A DNA stretch of 64,000 nt, taken from positions 310,001 through 374,000 of the forward strand of contig NZ_CP140155.1 in NCBI RefSeq assembly GCF_034479375.1, given 5' to 3'. Source of the stretch: Rhodopseudomonas palustris (GTDB lineage: Bacteria; Pseudomonadota; Alphaproteobacteria; Rhizobiales; Xanthobacteraceae). The position numbers and the translations under genes were made by a program. Positions 26,310 to 35,891 of the stretch are shown here, in pieces (position 1 is the stretch's first letter; every line of letters starts with the position of its first letter). The notes under the pieces are model-generated. The model made no database searches. It was not told where the DNA came from and worked only from the letters and a program-made list of their open reading frames with translations.

Positions 26310-27776
26310 TCAGCGTTGCGGGCGTTGATTGGTGGTCTTCGCGGGGCGATCATTTTTGCGCTGCAAAAACGCGACGCCCTGCAGGCCTTCGGCCTGTCCG
26401 CCGCCGTGCTGGGGCCGAGCTGCCGGTTCGTGCCGGGAAGCGTCCGGATGGCGTCCGGCGTTCGGTCCGCTGGCGCGCCGCGGGCGGCGCGGATCCTTCG
26501 ATCCGGGAGCAGCGTCGCCGCCGCGGGCGCCATGCGGCGCCGCGCCGTTGCGCTGGCCGCCGCTGCGCTGCTGGCCGTTGCGCTGTCCGCCGCGCTGCGG
26601 CGCGGTGGACGGGGCGGGCTTCGCGCCCGGGGTGCGATGGTCTTCCTTCGGCAGCGCGATCCGGATCAGCTTCTCGATGTCGCGCAGATAGCCCGTCTCT
26701 TCGCCGCCGGCGCACAGCGAGATCGCGGTGCCCTCGGCGCCGGCGCGCGCGGTGCGGCCGATGCGATGCACGTAGGTCTCGGGGATGTTCGGCAGGTCGA
26801 AATTGACGACGTGGCTGACGCCGTCGACGTCGATGCCGCGGGCGGCGATATCGGTGGCGACCAGCGTACGCAGTTCGCCGGTGCGGAACGCCGCGAGCAC
26901 GCGCTCACGATAGTTCTGCGATTTGTTGCCGTGGATCGCGTCGGCGGCGATGCCGGCGCGCTGCAGGCCCTTCACCACCTTGTCGGCGCCGTGCTTGGTG
27001 CGCGTGAACACCAGCGCCTGGTTGACGCCGTCCTGCTGCAGGATGGTGGCGAGCATCGCCGGCTTGGCGGAATGATCGAGATGGATCACGCGCTGGTTGA
27101 TGCGCTCGACCGTGGAGGCCACCGGCGTCACCGCGACGCGGGCCGGATCGCGCAGCATCTGCTCGGCGAGATCGGCGATGTCCTTCGGCATGGTGGCCGA
27201 GAAGAACAGCGTCTGGCGCTTGATCGGCAGCTTGGCGACGATCTTCCGGATGTCGTTGATGAAGCCCATGTCGAGCATGCGGTCGGCTTCGTCGAGCACC
27301 AGGAATTCGACCTGGCCGAGACGCAGCGCGTTGCTCTGCACGAGGTCGAGCAGGCGGCCCGGGGTTGCGACCAGCACTTCCACGCCCTGCATCAGGGAGC
27401 GGACCTGGCGGCCCATCGGCACGCCGCCGATCGCCAGCGTCGCGCTGAGGCGGATGTGGCGGCCATAGGCGTTGAAGCTGTCGAGGATCTGCCCGGAGAG
27501 TTCGCGGGTCGGGCTCAGCACCAGGACGCGGCAGTTCTTCGGCTGCGGCTTGATGCGGTCGGCGAGGATGCGGTGCAAAATCGGCAGCGCGAACGAGGCG
27601 GTCTTGCCGGTGCCGGTCTGGGCGATGCCGACGACGTCGCGGCCGGCGAGTGCGAGAGGAATGGTCTGCGCCTGGATCGGCGTCGGGACGGTGTAATTTT
27701 CTTCCTGAAGCGCACGGGAGATGGGATCGGCGAGGCCGAAATCCTGAAACGAGGTCAAAAGATTGGTTCTTTCCAT
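26310..27776 (-). CDS. DEAD-box RNA helicase (RhlE/CsdA-like)
   Basis: ATP-dependent RNA helicase of 488 aa from ATG 27776 ([15 protein letters not shown]). Q motif at 10-36, motif I AQTGTGKT (52-59), PTREL (89-93), DEAD (162-165), SAT (193-195) and [10 protein letters not shown]. After about residue 395 comes a low-complexity basic tail rich in Gly/Gln/Arg ([18 protein letters not shown]), typical of RhlE-type helicases. The frame is open to 27917, but the DEAD domain begins at 27776. It is upstream of infA in a probable operon for RNA remodelling. Confidence 0.92.
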   Translation of the reverse strand: MERTNLLTSFQDFGLADPISRALQEENYTVPTPIQAQTIPLALAGRDVVGIAQTGTGKTASFALPILHRILADRIKPQPKNCRVLVLSPTRELSGQILDSFNAYGRHIRLSATLAIGGVPMGRQVRSLMQGVEVLVATPGRLLDLVQSNALRLGQVEFLVLDEADRMLDMGFINDIRKIVAKLPIKRQTLFFSATMPKDIADLAEQMLRDPARVAVTPVASTVERINQRVIHLDHSAKPAMLATILQQDGVNQALVFTRTKHGADKVVKGLQRAGIAADAIHGNKSQNYRERVLAAFRTGELRTLVATDIAARGIDVDGVSHVVNFDLPNIPETYVHRIGRTARAGAEGTAISLCAGGEETGYLRDIEKLIRIALPKEDHRTPGAKPAPSTAPQRGGQRNGQQRSGGQRNGAAPHGARGGDAAPGSKDPRRPRRASGPNAGRHPDASRHEPAARPQHGGGQAEGLQGVAFLQRKNDRPAKTTNQRPQR

Positions 27777-28061
27777 GGTGAAAGCAAGCGCCCGACGGCT
27801 TTGGTCGGGTGCGCGCACAAACCGGGACGCTCGCGTGTTTGGAGCGTCGGCTCTAATCGGCTGAAAGACGAGCCAGAAGCCGATATCCGATATCGAACGG
27901 TTCGATATCGAGAACACGGGGATCAGAACACGCGGCTCGCGGCGACCTGATGATTCTCAAGGTCTTGCAAAACATATGGAACATCAAAGCGGCGCTTTCA
28001 AGGTCGAATCGTATGGCGGGCCGTGCAGTTGCCGAGCAGAATTTAGTCACGCCGATTCGCG
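27777..28061. other. noncoding region between the helicase and the urea-transport promoter
   Basis: Divergent region for the helicase (minus) and urtA (plus). Short frames in 27853-28180 have no recognisable content. The helicase leader may include the palindromic ATATCGAACGGTTCGATAT (27889-27907). No gene is seen. Confidence 0.4.
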
Positions 28062-28078
28062 TGCACACCAAATGTGCT
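28062..28078 (+). promoter_or_regulatory. NtrC-like enhancer site
   Basis: TGCAC-ACCAAAT-GTGCT contains GCAC-N7-GTGC, the core of the NtrC dyad. It is about 130 bp upstream of a sigma54 promoter, a usual enhancer distance. Binding by NtrC is inferred. Confidence 0.6.
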
Positions 28079-28195
28079 GATTGTCCAATGCGCCGGCAGA
28101 TTCTCAGCCTAATATATAGGCGATGTGATCCGGGCAGTTTTCGGCCAAGGCACTTTTCAGAAGTCTTATCAATTTCTTAACAGCGCCCCGGGGCA

Positions 28196-28210
28196 TGGCA
28201 CGCTTCTTGC
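28196..28210 (+). promoter_or_regulatory. sigma54 promoter of urtA
   Basis: TGGCACGCTTCTTGC fits TGGCAC-N5-TTGC with GG at 28197-28198 and GC at 28209-28210, exactly 10 bp apart. It is 67 bp before the urtA ATG. Together with the NtrC-like dyad upstream it predicts nitrogen control of urea uptake. Confidence 0.85.
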
Positions 28211-28277
28211 GATTCTCTGGCTGCAGACGGCCGTGGGGCCGGGGCACAACCATTCTGCGTCAGGGAGATAATACCGC

Positions 28278-29600
28278 ATGCGTATTGGATCAAAGCTTCA
28301 TCAGGCGACGCCGATCAGCCGGCGCACCTGGCTGGCGGCCGCCGCCGGTCTGGCTGTCGGCCTGTCGACCTTCGCGCCCGCGAAGGCTGCCGACGACACC
28401 ATCAAGGTCGGCGTATTGCACTCTCTGTCCGGCACCATGGCGATCAGCGAAACCACGCTGAAGGACACCGTGCTGTTCCTGATCGACGAGCAGAACAAGA
28501 AGGGCGGCGTGCTCGGCAAGAAGCTCGAAGCGGTGGTGGTCGATCCGGCGTCGAACTGGCCGCTGTTCGCCGAGAAGGCCCGCGAGCTGATCACCAAGGA
28601 CAAGGTCTCGGTGGTGTTCGGCTGCTGGACCTCGGTGTCGCGCAAATCGGTGCTGCCGGTGTTCAAGGAGCTGAATTCGATCCTGTTCTATCCGGTGCAG
28701 TACGAAGGCGAGGAGAGCGAGCGCAACGTGTTCTACACCGGCGCCGCGCCGAACCAGCAGGCGATCCCGGCGGTCGACTATCTCGCCAAGGAAGAGAAGG
28801 TGCAGCGCTGGGTGCTGGCCGGCACCGACTACGTCTATCCGCGCACCACGAATAAGATTCTGGAAGCCTACTTGAAGTCGAAAGGCGTCAAGCAGGAAGA
28901 CATCATGATCAACTACACGCCGTTCGGTCATTCGGACTGGCAGACCATCGTGGCCGACATCAAGAAGTTCGGCTCGGCCGGCAAGAAGACCGCCGTGGTT
29001 TCGACCATCAACGGCGACGCCAACGTGCCGTTCTACAAGGAGCTCGGCAACCAGGGCATCAAGGCCACCGACATTCCGGTGGTGGCGTTCTCGGTCGGCG
29101 AAGAAGAGCTCGCGGGCATCGACACCAAGCCGCTGCTCGGCCATCTCGCCGCCTGGAACTACTTCCAGTCGATCAAGGACCCGGAGAACGAGAAGTTCAT
29201 CAAGGCCTGGCAGGCCTACACCAAGAACCCGAAGCGCGTGACCAACGACCCGATGGAAGCCACCGTGATCGGCTTCAACATGTGGGTGAAGGCGGTCGAG
29301 AAGGCCGGCACCGTCGACGCCGACAAGGTGATCGACACGCTGCCCGGCACCAAGGCGCCGAACCTCACCGGCGGCACCTCGGAAATGCTGCCGAACCACC
29401 ACATCACCAAGCCGGTGTTCATCGGCGAGATCAAGGGCGACGGCCAGTTCGACGTGGTCTGGAAGACCCCCGGCCTGGTGCCCGGCGACGCCTGGTCGAA
29501 GGAGCTCGACGGCTCCAAGGACCTGATCGGCGACTGGGTGACGCTGAAATGCGGCAACTACAACACCGTGACCAAGAAGTGCGGCGGCCAAGGCACCTGA
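28278..29600 (+). CDS. urtA: urea ABC transporter substrate-binding protein
   Basis: Periplasmic binding protein of 440 aa. A twin-arginine signal (ISRRTWLAAAAGLAVGLSTF, cleavage after AKA) is followed by a type-1 fold characteristic of UrtA: IKVGVLHSLSGTMAISETTL, VVFGCWTSVSRKSVLPVFKE, LFYPVQYEGEE, NYFQSI. These stretches separate UrtA from Liv-type proteins. AGGGAG at 28262-28267 is the ribosome site. First gene of urtABCDE, behind a sigma54 promoter; it delivers urea to the UrtB/UrtC channel ahead of urease. Confidence 0.96.
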   Translation: MRIGSKLHQATPISRRTWLAAAAGLAVGLSTFAPAKAADDTIKVGVLHSLSGTMAISETTLKDTVLFLIDEQNKKGGVLGKKLEAVVVDPASNWPLFAEKARELITKDKVSVVFGCWTSVSRKSVLPVFKELNSILFYPVQYEGEESERNVFYTGAAPNQQAIPAVDYLAKEEKVQRWVLAGTDYVYPRTTNKILEAYLKSKGVKQEDIMINYTPFGHSDWQTIVADIKKFGSAGKKTAVVSTINGDANVPFYKELGNQGIKATDIPVVAFSVGEEELAGIDTKPLLGHLAAWNYFQSIKDPENEKFIKAWQAYTKNPKRVTNDPMEATVIGFNMWVKAVEKAGTVDADKVIDTLPGTKAPNLTGGTSEMLPNHHITKPVFIGEIKGDGQFDVVWKTPGLVPGDAWSKELDGSKDLIGDWVTLKCGNYNTVTKKCGGQGT

Positions 29601-29746
29601 GAAGGCACTTGATCAGGCACCCGATCATCCGCTGACGTACTCACCAACAGAGAGGGCGGCGACGCCGGTTGCGCGCCGCCCTCTCACCTCTGACGCTCCC
29701 GATCCTGTCCGACGCTCCGCACCTTCATCCTTGCCGGGACATTTCA

Positions 29747-31375
29747 GTGCCGCTGATTCATTTGCTGCGCCCCTTGCTGTCGCGCCTGTTATTCGCCGCC
29801 GTCGCGCTCGTTGTTCTTCATGTCGCGCCCCAGCCGGCGCTGGCCGGTCCCTACGAGGATGCCGTCGCGCAGTTTGCCGCGGGCTCGTTCTCCGACACCG
29901 AGGAAGCGATCGGCAGACTGGTCGCCAGCGGCAATCCGCGCGCCGCCACCATCATCGTCGCGTTGCAGGACGGCCGGCTGTTCGCCGATCCCGACGCCAA
30001 GACCGTCTTCATCAAGGCCGAGGACGGCGCGATCAGCAATGCGGTGACCGGCGAGGCCGTCGCCGCGCTGCCGGACAAGGCCGAGGCGGTCCGCCTCAAC
30101 AACAAGCTTCGCCGCGCCGTTTCCGGCGCGATGGCCGGGCTGACGTTGATGTCGCCGGACCTCGGCAAGCGCATTCAGGCGGCGCAGTCGGTGTTCAAGA
30201 CCCATGACGAGACCATGCTGGCGACGGTCGAGACGGCGCTGAAGGCGGAGAAGAACGCCGCCGCCCGGCAGGCCTTCGCCGAGGCCCGCGCGTCGATCCT
30301 GCTGTTCAAGACCGATGCCTCCGACGTCGACAAGCTCGACGCCATCGCCACCCTCAAGGCGCGCGGCGATCAGGAGGCGATGGCGCTCCTGACCGGCGTG
30401 CCGGGCGAGCAGAGTGCCGCGGTGGCGAGCGGCATCGCATCCGCCAAGGCCGCGATCGAGCGCAATCTGGCGCTGTGGTCGATGGTGCAGAACGCCTGGT
30501 ACGGGCTGTCGCTCGGCTCGGTGCTGCTGCTGGCGGCGATCGGCCTCGCCATCACCTTCGGGGTGATGGGCGTCATCAACATGGCGCATGGCGAGATGGT
30601 GATGCTCGGCGCCTACACCACCTTCGTGGTGCAGGAGACCATCCGCACCTCCTATCCGGCGCTGTTCGACTATTCGCTGCTGATCGCGGTGCCGCTGGCC
30701 TTCCTGGTTGCGGGGGCGATCGGCGTGCTGATCGAGCGCAGCGTGATCCGCTTCCTTTACGGCCGGCCGCTGGAGACGCTGCTCGCGACCTGGGGCCTGT
30801 CGCTGATCCTGCAGCAGGCGGTGCGCACCATCTTCGGCCCGACCAACCGCGAGGTCGGCAATCCGAGCTGGATGAGCGGCGCGTTCGAACTCGGCCAGAT
30901 CACCATCACCTACAACCGGCTGTGGATCCTGTGCTTCACGCTCGCCGTGTTCGTGATCCTGCTGGCGATGCTGCGCTACACCGCGCTCGGCCTGGAGATG
31001 CGCGCGGTGACGCAGAACCGCCGGATGGCGGCGTCGATGGGCATCGCCACCTCGCGGGTCGACGCGCTGACCTTCGGCCTCGGCTCCGGCATCGCCGGCA
31101 TCGCCGGCGTGGCGCTGTCGCAGATCGACAATGTGTCGCCCAATCTCGGCCAGAGCTACATCATCGACTCTTTCATGGTCGTGGTGTTCGGCGGCGTCGG
31201 CAATCTGTGGGGCACGCTGGTCGGCGCCTTCACGCTCGGCATCGCCAACAAATTCCTCGAGCCGGTCGCCGGCGCGGTGCTGGCCAAGATCGCGATCCTG
31301 GTGCTGATCATCCTGTTCATCCAGAAACGCCCCCGCGGCCTGTTCGCGCTGAAGGGCAGGGCGGTGGAGGCATGA
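29747..31375 (+). CDS. urtB: urea ABC transporter permease UrtB
   Basis: Permease of 542 aa from GTG 29747 (GGGA 9 nt before); the frame is open back to 29669, so the start is not certain. A signal-like helix (LLFAAVALVVLHVAPQPALA) precedes a helical extracytoplasmic extension of about 220 residues, the normal UrtB feature. The LivH-type permease domain follows (ITFGVMGVINMAHGEMVMLG, LGQSYIIDSFMVVVFGGVGN). It pairs with UrtC. A repeat-rich 367-bp gap separates it from urtC. Confidence 0.93.
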   Translation: MPLIHLLRPLLSRLLFAAVALVVLHVAPQPALAGPYEDAVAQFAAGSFSDTEEAIGRLVASGNPRAATIIVALQDGRLFADPDAKTVFIKAEDGAISNAVTGEAVAALPDKAEAVRLNNKLRRAVSGAMAGLTLMSPDLGKRIQAAQSVFKTHDETMLATVETALKAEKNAAARQAFAEARASILLFKTDASDVDKLDAIATLKARGDQEAMALLTGVPGEQSAAVASGIASAKAAIERNLALWSMVQNAWYGLSLGSVLLLAAIGLAITFGVMGVINMAHGEMVMLGAYTTFVVQETIRTSYPALFDYSLLIAVPLAFLVAGAIGVLIERSVIRFLYGRPLETLLATWGLSLILQQAVRTIFGPTNREVGNPSWMSGAFELGQITITYNRLWILCFTLAVFVILLAMLRYTALGLEMRAVTQNRRMAASMGIATSRVDALTFGLGSGIAGIAGVALSQIDNVSPNLGQSYIIDSFMVVVFGGVGNLWGTLVGAFTLGIANKFLEPVAGAVLAKIAILVLIILFIQKRPRGLFALKGRAVEA

Positions 31376-31742
31376 GGATGGTTAGTTCTGTGCCGTCGCC
31401 CTTCCGCGAGTCGCAGCCTGACTCCCTCTCCCGCTGGCGGGAGAGGGCTGGGGTGAGGGCACTTGCCACGCGCTCACTGCCCGCGGCCGAGGATCACCCT
31501 CCCCTGGAGGGGGAGGGTCGCTCGCGCAGCGAGCGGGGTGGGGTGGCGAAGAGTTCATCCGCCGTGCCCGCGGCTCACCCCACCCCGGCGTGCACCGCGC
31601 TTCGCGCGCTACCCGCCGACCCTCCCCCTCCAGGGGAGGGTGAAGGCAGCTCCGTTGCAATGGCTTTCGAAACTCCCGATGCGATCGCTTTGCCCTTATG
31701 GGTGAGGGACGCGCGCGGCGTCGCGGTGAGGGGGAGGTGCCA
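31376..31742. repeat. palindromic repeat cluster between urtB and urtC
   Basis: Noncoding 367 bp. Elements: a CTCTCCCGCTGGCGGGAGAG hairpin at about 31426-31446, and a long inverted pair made of CCCTCCCCTGGAGGGGGAGG near 31498 and the matching CCTCCCCCTCCAGGGGAGGG near 31621, each joined to CACCCCACCCC/GGGGTGGGGTG. It forms large secondary structure inside the urt operon and may attenuate or stabilise the mRNA. Confidence 0.7.
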
Positions 31743-32948
31743 ATGACCCCGCACATCCTCACCCGCTCGCTCAATCGCAGCGCGACGATCTTCCTGCTGG
31801 TGCTCGCCGCGGTCGGCGTGCTGCTGCCGCTGTCGAACCTGCTGCTGCCGGAAGGCTCGGCGCTGCACGTGCCGACCTATCTGATCTCGCTGTTCGGCAA
31901 ATACGTCTGCTACGCCATCCTCGCGCTCTCGATCGACCTGATCTGGGGCTATTGCGGCATTCTCTCGCTCGGCCACGGCGCGTTCTTCGCGCTCGGCGGC
32001 TACGCGATGGGGATGTATCTGATGCGCCAGATCGGCGACCGCGGCGTCTATGCCAATCCGGTGCTGCCGGATTTCATGGTGTTCCTGAACTACAAGGAAC
32101 TGCCGTGGTACTGGTACGGCTTCGACATGTTCTGGTTCGCCGCGCTGATGGTGCTGGTGGTGCCGGGCCTGCTCGCGTTCTGCTTCGGCTGGCTAGCGTT
32201 CCGCTCGCGCGTCACCGGCGTGTATCTGTCGATCATCACGCAGGCGATGACCTACGCGCTGCTGCTCGCCTTCTTCCGCAACGATTTCGGCTTCGGCGGC
32301 AACAACGGGCTCACCGACTTCAAGGACATTCTCGGCTTCAACGTCCAGGCCGACGGCACCCGCGCCGCGCTGTTCGTGCTGAGTTGTCTCGCGCTCGGCA
32401 TCGGCTTCCTGATCTGCCGCGCGGTGGTGACCTCGAAGCTCGGCAAGGTGCTGATCGCGATCCGCGACGCGGAATCGCGCACCCGGTTCCTCGGCTACCG
32501 CGTCGAATCCTACAAGCTGTTCGTGTTCACGCTGTCGGCCTGCATGGCCGGCGTCGCCGGCGCGCTGTATGTGCCGCAAGTGGGCATCATCAATCCGGGC
32601 GAATTCGCCCCCGCCAATTCGATCGAGGCGGTGATCTGGGTCGCGGTCGGCGGCCGCGGCACGCTGGTCGGCGCGGCGCTCGGCGCCATCGTGGTCAACT
32701 ACGCCAAGACCGTGTTCACCTCCGGGCCGCTGGCGCCGTACTGGCTGTTCATGCTCGGCGCGCTGTTCGTGCTGGTGACGCTGCTGCTGCCGAAGGGCAT
32801 CATCGGCACCTTCAATGCCTGGTGGGAGAGCCGCAAGGAGGAGGGCGCGGAGAGAGACAAGGCGCAGCGCGACAGCGCAACCGCCGCCGCGGCCGAAAGT
32901 GCCGCGCGCGAGGACGGCGTGATCGAACCGAATCTGGTGAAGCGATGA
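31743..32948 (+). CDS. urtC: urea ABC transporter permease UrtC
   Basis: LivM-type permease of 401 aa from ATG 31743; upstream in-frame codons belong to the repeat cluster. Multiple TM helices, with IDLIWGYCGILSLGHGAFFA and the EAA-like IRDAESRTRFLGYRVESYKL region. VTLLLPKGIIGTFNAWW near the end is typical of UrtC. The charged Ala/Glu tail is cytoplasmic. The ATGA at 32945-32948 couples it to urtD. Confidence 0.95.
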   Translation: MTPHILTRSLNRSATIFLLVLAAVGVLLPLSNLLLPEGSALHVPTYLISLFGKYVCYAILALSIDLIWGYCGILSLGHGAFFALGGYAMGMYLMRQIGDRGVYANPVLPDFMVFLNYKELPWYWYGFDMFWFAALMVLVVPGLLAFCFGWLAFRSRVTGVYLSIITQAMTYALLLAFFRNDFGFGGNNGLTDFKDILGFNVQADGTRAALFVLSCLALGIGFLICRAVVTSKLGKVLIAIRDAESRTRFLGYRVESYKLFVFTLSACMAGVAGALYVPQVGIINPGEFAPANSIEAVIWVAVGGRGTLVGAALGAIVVNYAKTVFTSGPLAPYWLFMLGALFVLVTLLLPKGIIGTFNAWWESRKEEGAERDKAQRDSATAAAAESAAREDGVIEPNLVKR

Positions 32949-33709
32949 GCCTGCTGGAAACCCGCACCACCTCGGCGATGCTGTATCTCGACGGCGTCCA
33001 CGTCTCGTTCGACGGCTTCCACGCCATCAACAATCTGTCGCTGACGCTCGAGCCCGGCGAGATGCGCGCCATCATCGGCCCGAACGGCGCCGGCAAGACC
33101 ACGATGATGGACATCATCACCGGCAAGACCAAGCCGGACAAAGGCGAGGTGGTGTTCGACGGCACCACCGACCTCACCAGGCTCGACGAGACGGAAATCG
33201 CGACGCTCGGCATCGGCCGCAAATTCCAAAAGCCGACGGTGTTCGAGAGCCAGACTATCGAGGACAATCTCTTGCTGGCGCTGAACGTCGATCACCGCGT
33301 CCGCGGCACGCTGTTCTGGCGGCGCAGCGAGCCGGAGAGCAAGCGGATCGACCGCGTGCTGGAGATCATCCGGCTCGGCGACGCGCGTGACCGCCTCGCC
33401 GGCAGCCTATCGCACGGCCAGAAGCAATGGCTCGAAATCGGCATGCTGCTGGCGCAGGACCCCAAGCTCTTGTTGGTTGACGAGCCGGTCGCCGGCATGA
33501 CCGACGTCGAAACCCATCAGACCGCCGAACTGCTGAAAGAGATCAACAGCCACGACAAGACCGTCGTGGTGGTCGAGCACGACATGACCTTCGTCCGCGA
33601 ACTCGGCGTCAAGGTGACGTGCCTGCACGAAGGCACCGTGCTGGCGGAAGGAAGCATCGACGACGTCTCGGCGAACGAGCGCGTGGTCGAAGTGTATCTG
33701 GGGCGGTGA
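32945..33709 (+). CDS. urtD: urea ABC transporter ATPase UrtD
   Basis: ATPase of 254 aa. Walker A GPNGAGKT, Q-loop GRKFQKPTVFESQTIEDNLL, a UrtD-type signature LSHGQKQWLEIGMLL (instead of LSGGQ), Walker B LLLVDEPVAGM and H-loop EHDMTFV. LSHGQKQ is the normal variant in UrtD. Energises urea import together with UrtE. Confidence 0.95.
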   Translation: MSLLETRTTSAMLYLDGVHVSFDGFHAINNLSLTLEPGEMRAIIGPNGAGKTTMMDIITGKTKPDKGEVVFDGTTDLTRLDETEIATLGIGRKFQKPTVFESQTIEDNLLLALNVDHRVRGTLFWRRSEPESKRIDRVLEIIRLGDARDRLAGSLSHGQKQWLEIGMLLAQDPKLLLVDEPVAGMTDVETHQTAELLKEINSHDKTVVVVEHDMTFVRELGVKVTCLHEGTVLAEGSIDDVSANERVVEVYLGR

Positions 33710-33740
33710 AGATGGCGGCCGTTCTCTCGGTACTCTCCGC

Positions 33741-33823
33741 CGTCATGCCCGGCCTTGTGCCGGGCATCCACGTCTTGCCGCGCTGTCAAGACGTGGATGG
33801 CCGGGACAAGCCCGGCCATGACG
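33741..33823. repeat. 83-bp palindromic element between urtD and urtE
   Basis: CGTCATGCCCGGCCTTGTGC at the left and the inverse-like GACAAGCCCGGCCATGACG at the right, with ATCCACGTCTT/AAGACGTGGAT forming an inner stem. It is a hairpin of REP/RPE type. It fills almost all of the gap between the two ATPase genes. Confidence 0.8.
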
Positions 33824-33854
33824 AAACAGAAATTCGATTGCCTGGGACTTGCCA

Positions 33855-34550
33855 ATGCTGAACGTCGACAACATCAGCCTCTACTACGGCGCGGCGCAGG
33901 CACTCCGCGGGGTGTCGATCGCGGCCGAACCCGGCAAGGTCACCTGCGTGCTCGGCCGCAACGGCGTCGGCAAGACGAGTCTCTTGCGCGCCATGGTCGG
34001 CCAGCAGCCGATCGCGTCCGGGTCGATCACCTTCGACGGCGCCGACATCTCGCATCTGAAGCCCTATGAGCGGGCGCGGCGCGGCATCTCGCTGGTGCCG
34101 CAGGGCCGCGAGATCTTTCCGCTGCTCACCGTCGAGGAAAATCTCAAGACCGGCTACGCGCCGCTGAAGCGCGCCGACAAGTCGATCCCCGACGACGTGT
34201 TCTCGCTGTTTCCGGTGCTGAACTCGATGCTCGGCCGGCGCGGCGGCGACCTCTCCGGCGGCCAGCAGCAGCAGCTCGCGATCGGCCGCGCGCTGGTGAT
34301 GCGGCCGAAACTGCTGCTGCTCGACGAGCCGACCGAAGGCATCCAGCCCTCGATCATCAAGGACATCGGCCGTGCGATTTCCTATTTGCGCAGCCTCGGC
34401 AACATCGCCATTGTGCTGGTCGAGCAATATCTCGATTTCGCCTGCGAGCTCGGCGACAGCTTTGCGGTGATGGACCGCGGCGCAGTGAAATACACCTGCG
34501 ACCGCGCCACGCTGGACCCCGCCGAGATCAGCCGGCAGATGGCGCTGTAG
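33855..34550 (+). CDS. urtE: urea ABC transporter ATPase UrtE
   Basis: LivF-type ATPase of 231 aa from ATG 33855, with GGGA at 33844-33847; TTG 33849 is possible. Walker A GRNGVGKTS, signature LSGGQQQQLAIGRAL, Walker B LLLLDEPTEGIQPSI and H-loop VEQYLDFA. GRNGVGKT and EPTEGIQP are UrtE hallmarks. Last of the urt genes; a repeat region and ureD follow. Confidence 0.95.
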   Translation: MLNVDNISLYYGAAQALRGVSIAAEPGKVTCVLGRNGVGKTSLLRAMVGQQPIASGSITFDGADISHLKPYERARRGISLVPQGREIFPLLTVEENLKTGYAPLKRADKSIPDDVFSLFPVLNSMLGRRGGDLSGGQQQQLAIGRALVMRPKLLLLDEPTEGIQPSIIKDIGRAISYLRSLGNIAIVLVEQYLDFACELGDSFAVMDRGAVKYTCDRATLDPAEISRQMAL

Positions 34551-34595
34551 GACGGCTTTGACTCATCAGCTCCGGCATAACCACGCGCGCCCCTC

Positions 34596-34976
34596 TTCAC
34601 CTCTCCCCGCGCGCGGGGAGAGGTCGATCGGCGTCGCGCAGCGATGCCGATCGGGTGAGGGGGCGTCTCCGCATAGCCGAGAGTCCGTGACGCGCGTCGC
34701 CCCTCACCCCACCCCTCTCCCCGCAAGAGCGGGGCGAGGGAGCGCGCCGTGCGTGGGGCGAACTCATCGATCGATCGGAAGCGCCGCGTTCACCTCTCCC
34801 CGCGCGCGGGGAGAGGTCGGATCGTCGCGCAGCGATGATCCGGGTGAGGGGGCGTTTCGCCGAAGCCGAGCTTTGGTGATCTGCTTCGTCCGCAGGCCAT
34901 GCGGCCGAGAGTCAGCGACTCGCGTCGCCCCCACCCCAACCCTCCCCCGCAAGAGCGGGAGAGGGAGCGCGCTGCC
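34596..34976. repeat. two related palindromic repeat units between urtE and ureD
   Basis: Unit A (34596-34749) and unit B (34789-34976) both begin TTCACCTCTCCCCGCGCGCG, pass a CGCGCAGCGATG block and GGGTGAGGGGGCG, and end with a CTCTCCCCGCAAGAGCGGGG-like hairpin and GAGGGAGCGCG. Together with flanks they fill the 453-bp gap 34551-35003. No ORF of note. Confidence 0.8.
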
Positions 34977-35003
34977 GTTGGCGCTATTCTGCGGCCAACA
35001 AGC

Positions 35004-35843
35004 ATGATCGCAACCGACACCAACGCGGTTCAGTCGGCGGTGTTCGCTGCCAACCGCGCCCAGGGCGAGGTGGCGTTCGACGTCCGCGCCGTCGACGGCG
35101 CGACGCGGCGCGGGCGATTGCACGAAGCCGGCTCGCTGCGCGTGCGCTTTCCGTCGCCCGAGCAGCAGGGGCTCTCGGCCGTGCTGGTCAACACCGCCGG
35201 CGGCGTCGCCGGCGGCGATCGCTTCGGCGTCGACATCGCGGTGGGCGAGGGGGCGCGGCTGACGCTGACCACCGCCGCCGCCGAGAAGGTCTATCGCTCG
35301 CACGGCCCGGCGGCGCAGCTCGACATCGCATTGCAAGTCGCCAGCGGCGGTCATCTCGCCTGGCTGCCGCAGGAAACCATCCTGTTCGATCAGGCCCGGG
35401 TCGAGCGCCGGATCGACATCGATCTCGCCGCCGGCGCCTCGCTGCTGCTGTGCGAATCCGTGATCTTCGGCCGCGCGGCGATGGGCGAGACGATGCAGAC
35501 CGGCCGCTTCACCGACCGCTGGCGGCTGCGCGTCGGCGGCAAGCTCGTCTACGCCGAAACCGTGCGGCTCGACGGCGACATCGGCGCGCTGCTGGCGCGG
35601 CCGGCGGTGGCGAAAGGCGGCGTCGCCATCGGCACCGCGCTGATCGCGCCCGGCGATGCCGCGCTGGTCGAACGATTGCGCGAGGACGCGGACTCCTTCG
35701 GTGCGGAGGTCGGCATCACCGCATGGAATGGAATTGCAATGGCGCGGTTCTGTGCTCAAGATGCGGCCAGGCTGCGCGCCGACATGATGGCCGTGCTGCG
35801 CCGCGCCGCCGGCCGCGCGCTGCCGCGGCTGTGGCTGAGTTAG
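35004..35843 (+). CDS. ureD: urease accessory protein UreD
   Basis: Accessory protein of 279 aa from ATG 35004; the frame is open upstream only through repeat DNA. UreD family blocks: AVLVNTAGGVAGGDRFGVDI, LTTAAAEKVYRS, LAWLPQETILFDQARVERRI, ESVIFGRAAMGE. UreD is the scaffold that binds apo-urease and with UreF/UreG delivers nickel. First urease gene here, 48 bp before ureA. Confidence 0.93.
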   Translation: MIATDTNAVQSAVFAANRAQGEVAFDVRAVDGATRRGRLHEAGSLRVRFPSPEQQGLSAVLVNTAGGVAGGDRFGVDIAVGEGARLTLTTAAAEKVYRSHGPAAQLDIALQVASGGHLAWLPQETILFDQARVERRIDIDLAAGASLLLCESVIFGRAAMGETMQTGRFTDRWRLRVGGKLVYAETVRLDGDIGALLARPAVAKGGVAIGTALIAPGDAALVERLREDADSFGAEVGITAWNGIAMARFCAQDAARLRADMMAVLRRAAGRALPRLWLS

Positions 35844-35891
35844 TATCGTTCGCTTCGCTCTGAAGACCTCCGCAATCGATCGAGTGCCTGC

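Noticed and set aside
27853..28180. Short ORFs on both strands before urtA
   Set aside because: They overlap the helicase leader and the NtrC-like region, with no conserved features.
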